Notes: generated by a model not told the origin, from the sequence alone. A stretch of DNA of 64,000 bases from Rutstroemia sp. NJR-2017a BVV2 (GCA_002946415.1 NJPS01000048.1:620001-684000), one strand, 5' to 3'; shown: positions 10,651 through 23,576, numbered from the stretch's first letter. Numbers and translations: made by a program.

Positions 10651-12206
10651 GATTTCTGGTGTGTCGATAAGTGAGTGGAGAGGGGTGCGTCGTGTGTGAG
10701 GTTATCGGAGGAATTTAATGCATAAAAGGGATATAGCGTAGCTCGCTCATTCTGATGTTTCGAATCGCGACACAGAAGATCTTCGGCCAGGAGAATGCTA
10801 AAAGGTGGATTTCTATGATTAAGGTTGCAATGCAAGGTGCTTGAATATCAACCTAGCATTCAATTGAGTTCCGGTGGACAAGAGATTTCTGAATTGCTCT
10901 AGGTAAATTGGGCCGTAAACTTGTAACCTTAGCCTGCGTCCCGCGCCAGATTGAAGATGTCGTATCAGATATAAAATGTTTTGCGATGAAAGAGGAGCGC
11001 CGATGTTTTGTCCTTTGAGAATGCTATTTTGAGGACCGAGTCCAAGCTGAAAGACAAACACGGAATGTTGCTATTCCAGACGGTTGCCTTTGGCGAGAGA
11101 GCTAGAGCGTTGTTCCGTGTACTTTGTGAGTTTTGAATAATTGTATTTTCATGTCAATTGGCGGCTTGTAGTTAAAGTGTGCAGAGAGTAGCGGATGGTA
11201 GTGATCTCCTAGAGGAAGCCAAAGTATTAGTCAATGCAAGGTGAGGTACGTAGGGTGTCCTTTATCGATAATCAAGACTCCTTACGTTCGTTACGTAGAC
11301 TAAACGGGAAAGCCGAGGCAAGTTGAGTCGAATCAAGGAAACTTAATAGGTGAATGCCAAAAAGACCAGCTTCTCTCGACACTTCAACAGAATTATTTGT
11401 CGGATACCTGCGAAATATGTTTCGTCACTTCAAAAGAAGAGGCAATACGACGGCCTCTAGGGGTCTTTGAAAGGATTGACAAGATGGGCATTCAGGAAAC
11501 GGAAATTGGTTTCACATCCGGGAATCAGGATATCTTGTGGGCAGCATCCTTGTCATATCGTAGGCCAATCTCCTCATTTTGCCTCCCTGTCTTCGCTGTT
11601 TCCCCTGCGCTGCGCCCCGCTTACCAAACTCATCATTACTACGAGGGGTAAGCCTCGCCTGGTACTACGAAGTACCTGTCCACACTTTGGGAACTCCAAA
11701 TGAAAAGTTGTGAGATTTACACGTTGATCAAGGACGTCGTGGAGACTACAAGTCACCATGGCAGCGACAATTGGTGGAAAGTCGCCGTTGGTCGCACTTT
11801 ACAGTAACGATGATCGCTCCGCCAAGTCGAGAACACAGATCATGTTGACGTCCACGCTTGACGATAAAGACCCTGCGAATGCTGTGCTTCAGAAATTACA
11901 GTAGTGATCCCCAGAAAAAGGGTATGAACTGCTTCACAACCACCAAAAATAGGCATGGGGTAACACAGAAAGGGGTAAAGGGACGCGACCTTTTGCACTC
12001 AGTGGAGCACGGGTACCTGATCTGTTTCTCACTTAAACATCGGTATAGGTATTGCGGGCATCACGTTTGATGTTCCTTTACCAAGAATCTTGGTACCAAT
12101 GTTATGCTTATTCTTAAAAGCATGCTGTGCGACCATCCTGTGCATTTACTTTGCATCTGGCTAAATGGCGGGATGTTGGTAGGGCAACCATCATTCTGCG
12201 GCGACA
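10651..12206. other. Gene-poor stretch
   Basis: Includes the leader of the gene ending at 10650. No recognisable gene on either strand. One TACGAAGTA motif lies at 11666-11674. Confidence 0.5.
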
Positions 12207-12641
12207 TTAGCCAGAAGTGTGATTCGAGACAAAGGGGCTTGGAACAGTCAAATGCAAACCGTGGCTGCTACGCTCCAAACCTCGAGATCCATTGCGCACT
12301 TCCGTCAGGAGCCGCGAAACTCTGTACAGCCATATTTTGCAAACGATCCTAGAACCATTGAGGCTGTTGTCTAGAGATCTGAATGTATCATTGACAAACT
12401 CTTCTAGATCCGGTAGGATACGAGCGATCTGGAACAATCCTTACGAGAAGAAACTCCTTGAAAGCCTCAGCAGTAATGATCTGGCCAACAATCCGCACAC
12501 CTTCGTTCTTGATATGGTACTCAGTGTACTGTTCGAAGAGTTGCGAAGGTAAATACCCCAGTGAAAGTCATCAATTTTGTTTGGCCTGTCCTTGTGTACC
12601 GCAGGACATATATCGCCAGCTTCGAGGTTGTTCAAAGTCAT
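12207..12641 (-). pseudogene. Frameshifted relic of a small fungal protein of unknown function
   Basis: On the minus strand three adjoining segments read like one protein but in shifted frames. Segment one (12641 down to about 12530) contains IDDFHWGIYLR. Segment two continues one base out of frame (LFEQYTEYHIKNEGVRIVGQ). Segment three (12437 down to about 12330) is back in the first frame after a stop at 12441-12443 (GLFQIARILPDLEEFVND, then CKIWLYRVSRLL). The order D-x-H-W near the N-terminus, Y-H-x-x-N in the middle and C-[KR]-x-W near the C-terminus reminds me of a family of small uncharacterised proteins in filamentous fungi; that comparison is from memory. Introns do not explain the shifts, because no GT-AG pair fits between the segments. 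Most likely a decayed gene. Confidence 0.45.
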
Positions 12642-12759
12642 TTAGTACTTTAGCAGGCATGATTGTAGATACAAAATCAACCCCTGTCTCTGCAATTGAT
12701 CAACCCCCTTTAAATTTGTACTTTCTCGAGTCCCAATGCATGAATGAATCGCCAATATA

Positions 12760-13202
12760 CAATTGAGGGGATCTCAAGCACGTACACGGATACAAACATC
12801 GCAGGCAGCAGCTTGAAGAAGATTTGCCTACCAACATATATTTCGAATTGCAGCGATTTCATTGCAGCGATTTCCTTGCAATTATATAGCCTACGTCAAA
12901 AGTAACATAGGGTATGAAGATCCCCTAGGCAGGCTAGGCTCACAGAGCATGTGAATAGTCCGAACCATGTGTAAAACACGCGCTTGACATGACAAGACAT
13001 TTCATCAAAACTCTCCTTATAGTCATATCGAGCAGGATTCGATGGCATCATCATGCTGGCTTCCCCGCATTCTTGTTTCCGGGCTTCTGGACCCCACGGC
13101 AGCGCATGACTTAACACCGACTCTTAGCCAATCCTGCCAATTGGTGGGGACCCCTAATGGCAAGTAGATAATACCATCATTACCCCTGGAACTTCTTCTA
13201 AA
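12760..13202. other. Intergenic stretch between two relics
   Basis: No recognisable coding content. Possibly further decayed sequence. Confidence 0.45.
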
Positions 13203-13807
13203 GTGCTGATGGAACACGATATGAAGAAGTCCGCACAATGCAGGTATGTTATGCTGCAGGAATTCGCCTACCAAAGGTCATATGTTATGGAGACCACCAC
13301 GAAAGTCCACATGCATATATATATATCAACTCTGATGACACGACTTCCATTGGGACGACTAGACGAAGAGTTAAGTTTGTGTAGTTGAAGCATTACTTTG
13401 GGGTGCTTAGACAATGGAAATCATCATGGGGTGGAGAGCGAATACGTTCAATCGCCGGTGTTGTCAGTCGCAGTATTTCGCATGTCTAATCACAGAATTG
13501 GTTCTGACAAAAACCTCGCTGACTTCCATGCCAGCTTTTCTTTACTGCACAGACTACGCGTGGGATTCCCAAATCTGATGCAGAGTATGATGAGGAGGCC
13601 CTTGATCGAGCTCGGAAACTCAGATCATTGCAACAGTCCGGTATGAGGCACACTCATAGTGATCTGCACCAAGGTGATATTCTTGTTGACGAAGGCTATA
13701 TCGCTGGGTTGATAGATTGGCAGGTAGCGGGGTGGTATCCGGAGTTTGGGGATATACTACAGCACTACGGTTTGCGCCGAAGAACTTTTGGTGTCATTTC
13801 TTTATGA
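13203..13807 (+). pseudogene. Decayed aminoglycoside-phosphotransferase (APH) family gene
   Basis: The clearest block is at 13643-13807: HSDLHQGDILVD followed by GLIDWQVAGWYPEFGD. This is the APH catalytic loop (usually HGDLHPGNILVD) and the metal-binding aspartate block (usually IDWEMAGWYPEYWEY). Upstream pieces fit the family in other frames: KVHMHIYIS and PLGRLDEEL (13203-13388), QLKHYFGVLRQ (frame of 13382), NLADFHASF (frame of 13398), then EEALDRARKLRSLQQS. At least three frame changes and several in-frame stops separate them. The asparagine of HxDxxxxN is replaced by aspartate, and the C-terminus stops early (TGA at 13805). Fungal APH-like kinases are numerous and mostly uncharacterised small-molecule kinases. 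This copy cannot make a working enzyme as it stands. Confidence 0.75.
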
Positions 13808-14945
13808 ATTTAGGGTGCGATAGATACCAGCGGGGTCGGACTGCGAAAGAGCGTTGACCAGCCTGATGATTGATTCTCATGAGTGAAGTAGGCCAGATAT
13901 ATGCCATAATAGCTACTCTCCAAGAGCGGCGTCACCTTTTGGCTTCACATTATGTTTGGTGAACTGTCGGGAGTGGATTAATTCTCCGACCAACGTCTAA
14001 ATTCTGGATAAAGTAGAATGACTACTGGTTAGTAAACGTCGTCGTCGACTGCATCCGAAAGATTATCTAAATTAAGGAAGCTGCCCGCCGGCGCAGGCAT
14101 AGCTAGAGACAAATGATGTTTGTGCCAAAGAGGGACTCAAGGTAGGATAGAAGATCGTGGGATATTGCCGGAATTGTGCTGACAATCGGACGCAAACTCT
14201 ATATTTCAATAAATCACCGTTTGCTGCATCAGCTGAAACCCAGACGCTACGTAGCCAGCATTTTGGAAACCAAACAATTGACTACATTTGATTGGCTAAG
14301 TTCGAGTTGACGGGTGCCGTCGCAATGTCATACAAGGATTATATCGTCCTGATCGACCTTTAGCTCTCCTTTAGCTCGCTGCGTGCGATGGATCACCTCC
14401 GTAAATGGGCGGCGTGAGGCCTGTGTTTGGGCATATGGATCCTATTTTCCCCACCATATCACCACTTTCAATCTCGCCGAGGAGAGCGTTTGTTCCCTGG
14501 GCAGCTTGGTTGCTTTGTATTATTTCTCTTGGCGTAAATAAGCCAAGAGAAATTCACAGACTTTGGAAGTTAACTTGATTTTTTTGAGATGAATAGAGAG
14601 CTTCTTTTCCTAACCAATGCTCCTCCTCTTTCGTACATGTTGTGAACCTGTTACCCTCATCGTATCACAGTATAGAGCCCTTGATTCTTATGCGATTGCA
14701 ATTAATTGAGTTGTAGAAAGGGAGAATTCGACAACGAGGAACGTAAGACATCATACGGTGCTATTTGGGGTTGCACGGCACAAAGCTAATCAAACAGATA
14801 AATCGACAATACAACTTACTTCGCTGGAAAGATCTTACGCAGAACAACGAACGCGTATTCTCGATCAGTATCTGTACGTCTGGAAAATCGCATATTTCTC
14901 ACTTGCGCATTCCGTTGAGAAGAAAGTGCGACACGAATTGCAACA
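13808..14945. other. Intergenic region upstream of the PhoD-like gene
   Basis: Contains a degraded MITE arm at 13967-13997 and the promoter of the phosphatase gene. No gene seen. Confidence 0.55.
13967..13997. mobile_element. Degraded arm of a MITE related to the element at 23579
   Basis: The sequence around TAATTCTCCGACCAACGTC matches the terminal arm of the intact element (TAATTATCCGACCAACTTC) with two substitutions, and the preceding GGGAGTGGAT resembles GGGGTGCAC. No matching right arm is found nearby, so this is a solo, decayed end. The match is short and was judged by eye. Confidence 0.4.
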
Positions 14946-17797
14946 ATGGCGGCTCATTATCGCGATGATCTACTTCATGGTAAAGACCATCCAGACACCC
15001 ACGCATCTGCGAATCTCTGGCGCCACCACGAGTCAACTTCTTTCTCGAGACACGCATCACCAGCGCCCAGATTGGCCGATGAGCGACACGGAAGCAAAGA
15101 CCTGACGAATTTCTTAAATACTTCGAGGGTTGAGGGCAACGGCGCAAATGGTGTTCATAAGCCGATTGTTGTGTCGGGGAATGGGCATTCTGCTGAACTC
15201 GAATCCGTGAGGGCGGAACAAGAAAAATTGGCGCAACAAGATGCTGCAAATGGAATTAAGAGGAGCGGTGGAGGCGCTCATGTCAAGTGCGGGCCTCTTT
15301 TAAACTACAGACGCATGGAAGATAATACATGGTTTGGCAGTGTTCTGATAGTTACCGAGACCGGGTCGGGCGAGGAGGGATCAATACCCGAATTGCGCTT
15401 GAGAATTTCTGGAACTCCGCACGATGGGACTGATTTGAAGGTCTCTAATGGAAGCATAAATGATACTGCGACTGGCGCAAATGGAAACCTCAATGGTAGC
15501 GACGACCCCACGTCGCCAAACTCTTTCCAGCAAACAAATGGTGCAGTCAATGGCGGACGCGCCAACGGTACGGGTGATACAGGAGAAACTAAGATTGCAG
15601 GAGTAAAACTATATGCTGATGCTGAGAATACGTTCTGGAGGTTCCTGCTGGCTGTTCCCATGCAGCAGCAAGAAATACAGTGCGAGTATACGATCCCCGG
15701 GCTCACGTTTTCCAGCGGCGGCAAAACAGACCGACAACAGTTCTACATTCCTGCAGTGACTGAAAGCATGCGAATTCTTTTCCACTCATGCAATGGCTTT
15801 TCAGTCGGGACTGACGAGGCGGCGTTCAGCGGTCCTTGTCTTTGGAACGATGTCTTGCGCCAACATACCCAGACTCCTTTCCATGTCATGTAAGATTGAT
15901 TTTCAAGAGCTTAGAGATTAAGCGAGGACTAACGGTATACAGGCTTGGCGGTGGTGATCAGATCTATAATGATGGTATCAGAGTCAACGGGCCTCTGAGA
16001 CAATGGACGGATATTGGTAATCCAAAGAAGAGAAGAGAGTATCCATTCCCTCGATCATTACAGATCCAATGCGACGACTACTATGTAAAGAACTATCTCA
16101 AATGGTATTCAACGGAGCCTTTTGCTAGTGCTAATGGGAAAATACCTCAAGTCAACCTCTGGGACGACCACGATGTAAGACTGGTTGTTCACATGATTCT
16201 TGGTTCTTTGCTAAACTTTTTTAGATCATTGATGGCTTCGGTTCCTACGTTGATGAGTTCATGCGCTGTTCAGTCTTTCGTGGTATTGGAGGTGTTGCTC
16301 AAAAGTATTACCTATTGTTTCAACATCATGTGGCTCCTCCCGCAACGACCTTCGTAACTGATGCGCCGCAACCAATGTCCGCTGATAATGTCGGACTTGA
16401 TCCGCGATATCTTGACAATGTTTATGTGCTAGAGGATGATGTTCCAGATCCCAGCTACATCATTGGTGACAGTCCAGGTGTAAGTAATCCTTGAGTGCAC
16501 GGATGAACTTCACTGACAAGTTATAGCCATACGTCGCCGAGAAATCTAGAAGCATTTATGCTCGCTTGGGCGCTAGAATTGCATTCTTCGGAATCGATGC
16601 CCGCACAGAAGTGAGAGAATCATACTTTTATTCACGTGGCTGTCTTGCTGACTTCCTGTGCAGCGTACGCGCCATCAAGTGAACTATCCCGAAACGTACA
16701 AGAAGATCTTTACTCGATTGAGGGCAGAGCTCACAGCTGCAAAGAGCTCTTCGTCTCCGATTCAGCATCTCATCATTTTACTGGGAATTCCTATCGCATA
16801 TCCTGTAAGCTGGCTCAAGACTTGATATGCGCATTAGCTAACTTTCTTAGCGTTTAACATGGTTGGAGAATATCTTTAGCAGCCCTTTGATGGGTCCATT
16901 GAAGTTCTTCAACAAGAGATTTGGGTTTGGTATGCTATACCCCTTCTACTCAACCTACTCAAGCTGACCGAAATCCCAGGCGGCAGTTTCTTCAACCACT
17001 TTGACGGCAGCGTCGATCTTCTCGATGATCTCGACGACCACTACACAGCCCACACACACAAAAAGGAGCGACAATACCTAATTAAGCAACTACAAGCTCT
17101 CGCATCCGAATTCTCTGTCCGCATCACCATCCTCGGAGGCGACGTGCATCTCGCAGCCGTTGGCCGTTTCTACTCCAACCCCAACCTGCTCGTCCCCGCC
17201 AGCAAAGACCACCGCTACATGGCCAACATCATCAGCTCCGCCATCGTAAACAAGCCCCCTCCTCAAGCCGTCGCCAACCTACTCGCTCGCCGCAACAAAA
17301 TCCACCACCTGGACCCCCAAACCGACGAAACCCTCCTCTATTTCTTCGACCAGGACCCCGGTGCCGAAAGCAAAACCAGCAAATCCAACCACGTCACCAT
17401 GCCTTCCCGAAACTGGGCCATGATTACCGAGAACTCTCCAACCTCCACCTCGGCTCCCGACGAAGTGGAAATCAATGGCTTAGCGTACGATCTGGCGGAA
17501 AACGAAGTCCCGAAAGATGGCCATTATGCTATTCACAAGGGCGAGCAGAACGCGGGGACGCAGCATAAGGCGGCGGATTATAGTAAGCATGGGGCGGGGA
17601 GTGATGGGTCGTTGGATGTGTGTATTAGGGTTGAGGTGGATCAACATGATAAGGAGGGGAGGACGAGGGGGTATGGGATGACGATTCCGGTTTTGAGGGT
17701 GGAGGGGGGGCCGGATCCGGATGCGGAGGCGGCGGCGGCGAGTTGGAAGGGGAGTGTGAGGGATAGGGTTAGAGGGGGGAGTGCGGGGAGGTCGTAA
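14946..17797 (+). CDS. PhoD-like phosphatase-domain protein, seven exons
   Basis: Exons 14946-15889, 15953 minus ten (15943)-16174, 16225-16479, 16527-16610, 16664-16804, 16851-16929 and 16980-17797 join in frame to 850 residues; all six introns are GT-AG. The first 115 residues are low-complexity. The PhoD-like metallophosphatase core shows three metal-site blocks: MLGGGDQIYND across intron 1 (D320), LWDDHD at the end of exon 2 (388-392) and LGGDVHLAAVGRF in exon 7 (D633, H635). The family comprises metal-dependent phosphatases or phosphodiesterases. The long fungal members are mostly uncharacterised and I cannot name a substrate. I see no signal peptide, so a cytoplasmic location is likely. 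The final 200 residues are acidic or disordered. Exon 7 begins with C-ending codons and from about 17520 switches to G-ending ones. Confidence 0.85.
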
Positions 17798-19668
17798 GGT
17801 GAAGGTAAGGGTGGGGTAAAGGGGTAATGGGTGGGATTGGTGTATAATGAGGATTGATGGACGAGTGGATGGAAAAGTTGGATTGCTTGATTGATGGATG
17901 GATAATGAAGATGCAAAGATTGGAATGATCGAATGGTTGGTTAGGCGACTGTTTTGGAAGGCACGCACGGGAACAATGAATTGATACCATATTGTAGGTA
18001 ATAGTCTATTGGTTTGTACTGGGTAACTTGCATGGTTAAGCAAGATGATAATGTATTGATAAGTTATTCTTTCCTCTCTCAATGTTCATAAATCACGCTT
18101 CTGTGATAGGGTATGAGGATCAACGTATCCACAAGGTCGATTGTAATGATATTGCAGTGTTGCAGAGGGGTAGTGAGTAGATTATCTCACTCGTTTTCGA
18201 ACCTGGGGCACTAGCCACTAGGATTTCTTTCCTATCCTTTCCATAAAGACTGCTACTGGACCTACCTCCCTTTCAAGGTTCTTCGTAAGAAAATATACCA
18301 ACGAAGGGCCTTTCCTCCAAAAACAGAGCCCACCCCTCATCCCGTCTCTATCTTCTTCATATCATAACCTATCATCCAATACAGATAGATGCCCCCCTCC
18401 CCCCCTCCTTCAAACAATGATTTCTCCGGAGCAAACCCTCCGGTCCACTTTCAAGAATGCCATGCTGGTGAGATATGCAACAAAACTATCCATTGCATAT
18501 CCATACCTGTGTATCGGCTTCGGAGAATGTTTCCGATGGATGGGGAGAAGTTGAATATGATGCTGGCGTAAGGGGAGATTGGGGGGAGTTGGGGTATGGC
18601 GGGGGTTGGTGTGTGGATGGGGAGGTGGGATGGGATTTAGGAGGTAGAGACTGGAGAATATCTCAATTCCGTAGAGTTTGGAGGCAAAAGGTCGTGAAGC
18701 TCTGAGTGAACAAAATAAGCTCAGGTATGGTAGATGAACCAGTATATTGAGTCTGGGATGACAATCCCTTGACATAAGGTAAGCGGTGGTGGGGATTCAT
18801 CTTCTGCTATCACCGCGACTTAACGCGCTGGGTGAGAATGGAAATTCGACGCATAGTGATCGTAGTGCTCGTTGAACATCGAGATGTGAAAATGCATATC
18901 AAAACATCGCGTCGTCGTTGTCGCTGTCGCTGTCTATGACTTGGTGCACGGCACGAGGCTCGGCGTGTCTCACTCATAGTTCGCTTACCAGCGGGCAACA
19001 AGACTTATATGGATAGATTTTCCGTATGGATTCGATCGACCGATCTGCTCTCCCTGCCACTTCAATACTTGTAGCGACAGGCCGCAGCCTCACACGAGGG
19101 CTTGTATGAAACAAGACATACCAACTGGCGGCGCATTAGGCAGATTTTGTGAATTTGTAATGGGACTTCTTGATGCCCCCATCTGAAGTAGAAATGACAG
19201 ATTCTGTACTTTCATTTCCAATATGGTTTTATTTTTATTCTACACATTTAACAGAGAATACAAAGGAGAGCGGAAGTGTTTGCTCCGCCAAGCTCATCGT
19301 GTTTGCGCGATGCTCAACCACCTGATATGAAAGCTCCTCCTGCAAGAAAACCATTAGACCCAATGAATCCCCTCCCTCGTGCATAAACGCGCGGTGCGCA
19401 AAGAAATCAACCAGTAACTAACACTCATTACCACTAGCGTCGGTTCCCCGCATAAGCTCAAACCTTGGTAGGAAGCCTAGATGACGTCAAAGTCTTCTCG
19501 GATATGACTAACCGCGTAAACAGACCGCATCCCTATTAAATCCCAACGTCAACCGCTTCTCAAAAAGCAATTCCCATTCCTCATTCTTTGCAAATTCTAT
19601 CGATTCTCGTATTGAGCAGAAAGGATTAGTCAGACAATCAGTCGTGCAAACAAGTCAACTCAGCAAAC
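17798..19668. other. Intergenic region
   Basis: No gene seen. Two purine-rich, G-run-rich patches on the + strand (about 17700-17860 and 18530-18660) could form G-quadruplex structures. The last 200 bases are the leader and promoter of the PLDc_N gene. Confidence 0.55.
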
Positions 19669-20042
19669 ATGTTCCGAACTACACTCAGCCTGCTTCTGCA
19701 GTTCTTGTTGTTTACTCTCGCCGTGGCCGCACCTATCGTCGAGACGACTGGTCATGGCAATGCATGGAAATACGGCTCAGGAGGTGGTGTCGTAGGGTTC
19801 ATTGTTTTGATACTGGACATTATAGTCTTCAGTACGTGCCGTTGGAGGCCTCTTGTTGCACAGAATACTTGCTAACCCGTGCCGCAGTCGAGGTCCTGAA
19901 ATCGAACCGCCCCCCGTCCCACAAGCTCCTCTGGTGCTTGATTGTCTTCCTTTTCCCTATCCTCGGTCTTGTCGTCTACTGGCTATTCTCGAACAGAGAA
20001 GCGCACAACTCTGGCAGCGGCTCTTATGAGGCTATCCCGTAA
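19669..20042 (+). CDS. Small membrane protein with a PLDc_N domain and signal peptide
   Basis: Exons 19669-19831 and 19888-20042 join to 105 residues; the 56-bp intron is GT-AG and restores the family sequence (IIVF-IEVLKSNRP). Residues 1-22 (MFRTTLSLLLQFLLFTLAVAAP) look like a cleavable signal peptide. Two hydrophobic helices follow: GVVGFIVLILDIIVFIEV and LLWCLIVFLFPILGLVVYWLF. Together with the basic loop between them and the FPILGLVVYW end they match the PLDc_N domain, the two-helix membrane module found in front of bacterial cardiolipin synthases. Here it stands alone with no phospholipase D domain. The tail is short and Ser/Gly-rich. Stand-alone PLDc_N proteins occur in fungi without a known function. 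Its position in a secretory or organelle membrane is inferred. Confidence 0.8.
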
Positions 20043-20279
20043 GCGTCGAGAAACTATAATGGAAGGCGGTGCGGATGTTTGATGTGATGGGAGTTGATTG
20101 GGGGGAGTAAGGCGACGGGATGGCATACTGCAGTATACGGTCAGGGTGTTATGGATTGCTCATTAGTCGTTCTTCAAATTAAATTGATCTTGCTCGTAAA
20201 TACGCATGTTCTGTTCTTCAAGACCACTTCGGAGATCCTGCCGGATACATGCGGCTTGTCGCGTTCTTAGTGAAATGTG

Positions 20280-20370
20280 ACAGACTCAGAGTCTGTAAGC
20301 CACAAGAACCGTTTGTCCATGAGACTCAACTCGGAAAGTGGCAGCTTTCGACTCGGGAGTTCTGAGTCGA
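20280..20370. repeat. Cluster of GAGTC palindromes
   Basis: A perfect 17-bp palindrome (ACAGACTC-A-GAGTCTGT) lies at 20280-20296. TCGACTC at 20348-20354 pairs with GAGTCGA at 20364-20370. It lies 240 bp downstream of the PLDc_N gene and may be a hairpin or binding sites. Confidence 0.6.
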
Positions 20371-23300
20371 GGTTCAAAAGCTGATTATATCCCTGGGTAA
20401 GATAATGTCAGTCGACGCAGCCAATTCTAGAGGAACACATCTCCGTCGGAGACTCCTAAAGTTCGAGTATATTTGTAAGTTCCAGAGATACTCGTGGTAT
20501 GGTTGTTTCAGTAGGGAATCTAGAGCGCGAAACAGATCGAAAAAGCATTATCATTCCCCACGTGCCCCTGTAGTGACTGGCAGAACCTTCTTCCGTCTCT
20601 ACGGCAGCGAGGCATAAAATAAATGAGGAGTCAGTTTACATCTCTGAAGTATCTAAATAGAAGTACCCAGGCCTTAGGTACGCATGAGCCCTGTGCTAAC
20701 GCCCAGGCGATGTGCAGTTACTTGACTGCTTTCTCGTCTCTGCTTCACGCTCCTCTTCTTTTCGATGTATTTTCTCTTCCCCTTGCAATCCAGCTTCAAC
20801 GCTTCACCGTTCATTCTCCTACACGATCACATTATTATGCCTCGTTGCTCGACTTTCTTCCCTTCAGGCGACTCATGCAGCTCTTGTCCCAATGATGGAT
20901 CATTTCTTCATCAGACAATAACCGGCCCTCCGCATCTTTTCTACTCAATCTGCACGACGCCTCAACGGTCCAATTGGATTTGCGGTCATGCTAGACTCAC
21001 ACTGCCCGACTGGAAGACACGCCCACTTGAGCGACGCTGGCTTACAGGCAGGTGTGATGATTAATTGTCAGGCAAGAACAGATTCTTTCTCTCCATGAGT
21101 CCATCATTTACTTCCCTAAGCACCACCATTAACTAAATGCACACACTAACTTATGTCTGCACAGTCCTCCATAAATCATTGCACAAATATCACCATTTCG
21201 GGTATGACGCGCGGACTGAAATGCCATGGCCTTCCCGCGGCCACGGCAAAAAAGGAAGCGAATTGACCGTCTCGGTCCTTCATGAACGCCGTTGTAAAAC
21301 TCTCAGGCCCTTACACTGAATGTCTACACCTTCGGGTTCTGGCTCAGGATTACATGCCCGTTAATCCGCCTCAACCTATATCCGGCGTATAAAAGGCAAT
21401 GACCCATCGTTTACCACGCCCATACGAGGGCCACTCCTACAGGAGGACCTCTCCCACACGAGGATCACTCCGGGTCTGCGTCGGACCATACTCCGAGAAA
21501 GAAAAACCCTCCTCTCAACGTGAGGGATTAGACCACTGGGTCAACGAATACACCCAAGCAAAGGGAACCCCGCTCGCCGACAGATGAGGGGCTCGCTCCA
21601 ACCAGGACAGAGAGTCTGCACTACAAGCTGATATAAGAACCATTAACACGAACTCATCTCCCGGGTATGGTTTACACAATAAGAAATCCATCACGGACGC
21701 CTGCCATAACTATGTCATTAATGGACTCATACGCTAAGCACTCCAACTATACTTGTGCTATTCTGGGCGGCTAATATCTCGGCGCCTTCTGCATCACCAC
21801 TTCCCGCCATTGTCCGAGCTGGGAGAGGAAACCGTCAAACAAGTCCTGCGCGTCGCACAGATCTGGGTGGAAGAGATGGGAGGGGACTTTGTCCGTACGT
21901 GGCCTCAAGAGTACTAATCTCCATGAACGTGGGGCCGCAAACAAGTCATTTTACCTATATCGCAACATTCCCTAGCATTCAGATTCATACATATCCCACT
22001 TTCTTCTTCTGTTTGAGCTTTTGGTCGACGCGTGATGTTTGTCGTGTTGTGGTTAACGAAGTTTTCAGCACCGTAATCATGCGTTCCGAAGAAGCCCCGA
22101 GCTGGCGAACCTCCAGCCTTCCGCAGCCACAATCAACGTCAGGGATTTAGTGTACCGGATTAGGGGCTGGAGCTCTCTCTTTGAGGTTCCCTGATATTGT
22201 GATATCTGATATGAATATATGATTAACCTCTCCATCGTTCACCATTCCTCTATATCCATCTAACTTCTTAATTCCTTCTTCCATTCCTGCAAGAAAGTAC
22301 ATACATTATTACATGGCGTGTTCCCACTTTCGCAAGCGAGAATGTGAAAGGAGGTGGCAAACTCTGAACTTTTGTGGATATATTCTGCTAGTAGAAGGTT
22401 CATGTAAAATGAAAGGGAAGTGTTGGTTGTGGTCTGAACTTTGGGGGGAAGGATAATGAGTCCTTGGGACGTACTATCCAAGGTGCCCTTATCTCCTCAG
22501 GTGAGCTCATGGTCGGATAAACCCAAGACAAAAAGGCACAAGATTTGAATGGTCTTGAGGAGTGCACTCTAGCTACTATCGTGTTTGCTTTCGTAGCCGT
22601 TTTGTACTTCCCAATGCAAGGACACTGCGAAATGCTGTATTCTTCCACTCCAACTCATTTCCCCTCATCGCTCCGCTATTCACATGATCTATGATTGTCT
22701 AAGCCGTAGAGAGACAATCAATCCACTTCATCAATGTTTAGTATGCAGATGCAATTCACTTATTCCATCTACCACATCTTTACATCTCTATGGCCAGATA
22801 GACGATGCAGATCGGCATTCACTTGTCCACTCCTTGGACCTCATCGCAAGTAGCGAAAAATCACGGAGCTTTTCGATCGCCTATAAATAGTTCCAGGCTC
22901 TCTATGTTTTTCTTTCCCCTTGGATCATTTCAAGGAACGAAGCCAGTTACAACAGGTTTTGCAGCGTTTGTGCTTGCCGCAGCATGATCTTCGCAATAAC
23001 CTCACTGGCATATGTGAAGGCTTTCTGTAACATCCATAATACAGTAAGAAATAGTGCTGCAAATTTCATTCGACACTGGCAACGAAGCAAGACCAATAAC
23101 AGCAGAGACTCCAAATTCGACAACAAACGATTCTCATTTGAGCTCTACAACTGCCATTCCTCGTAACACTTGGGAGATTGGCTTCACTATCGAATGCCAT
23201 GATCTCAGCACAGTAGAAACCCAGTTGTACAGTATGTAGTGGTAGGAAAAGAATTTTAAGTCAAACAAGCAGTTTATATACTCTGGTTTGAAATCTGCTT

Positions 23301-23576
23301 TGATGAATGCGGGTAACCACAAGTAGATTAGCTTGGAAGTATGGCTGCGTCTCCATATTGTATAAATGAAGGATTGGTTCCCGTGGTTCGGCTGGGCATA
23401 GTGAATCGAAAAATACCGAGAGGCATGAGAACAGGTGTCTGGTTGAATGATGCCATTGCATCAAAAGGGTTCAATAACAGCGTAGAGACCGTTTTATTTA
23501 CAACGGAAACATGGGCTTTCGTCGAGCCCGGCCTAGAGTAATTGGTGAACTATTCCCTCCAATCGTGTGAGGTTCG

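Noticed and set aside
17480..18082. 200-codon ORF antisense to the end of the PhoD-like gene
   Set aside because: It is the complement of a G-rich coding stretch and reads as Pro/Thr/Arg/Ile low complexity. The sense frame carries the conserved protein.
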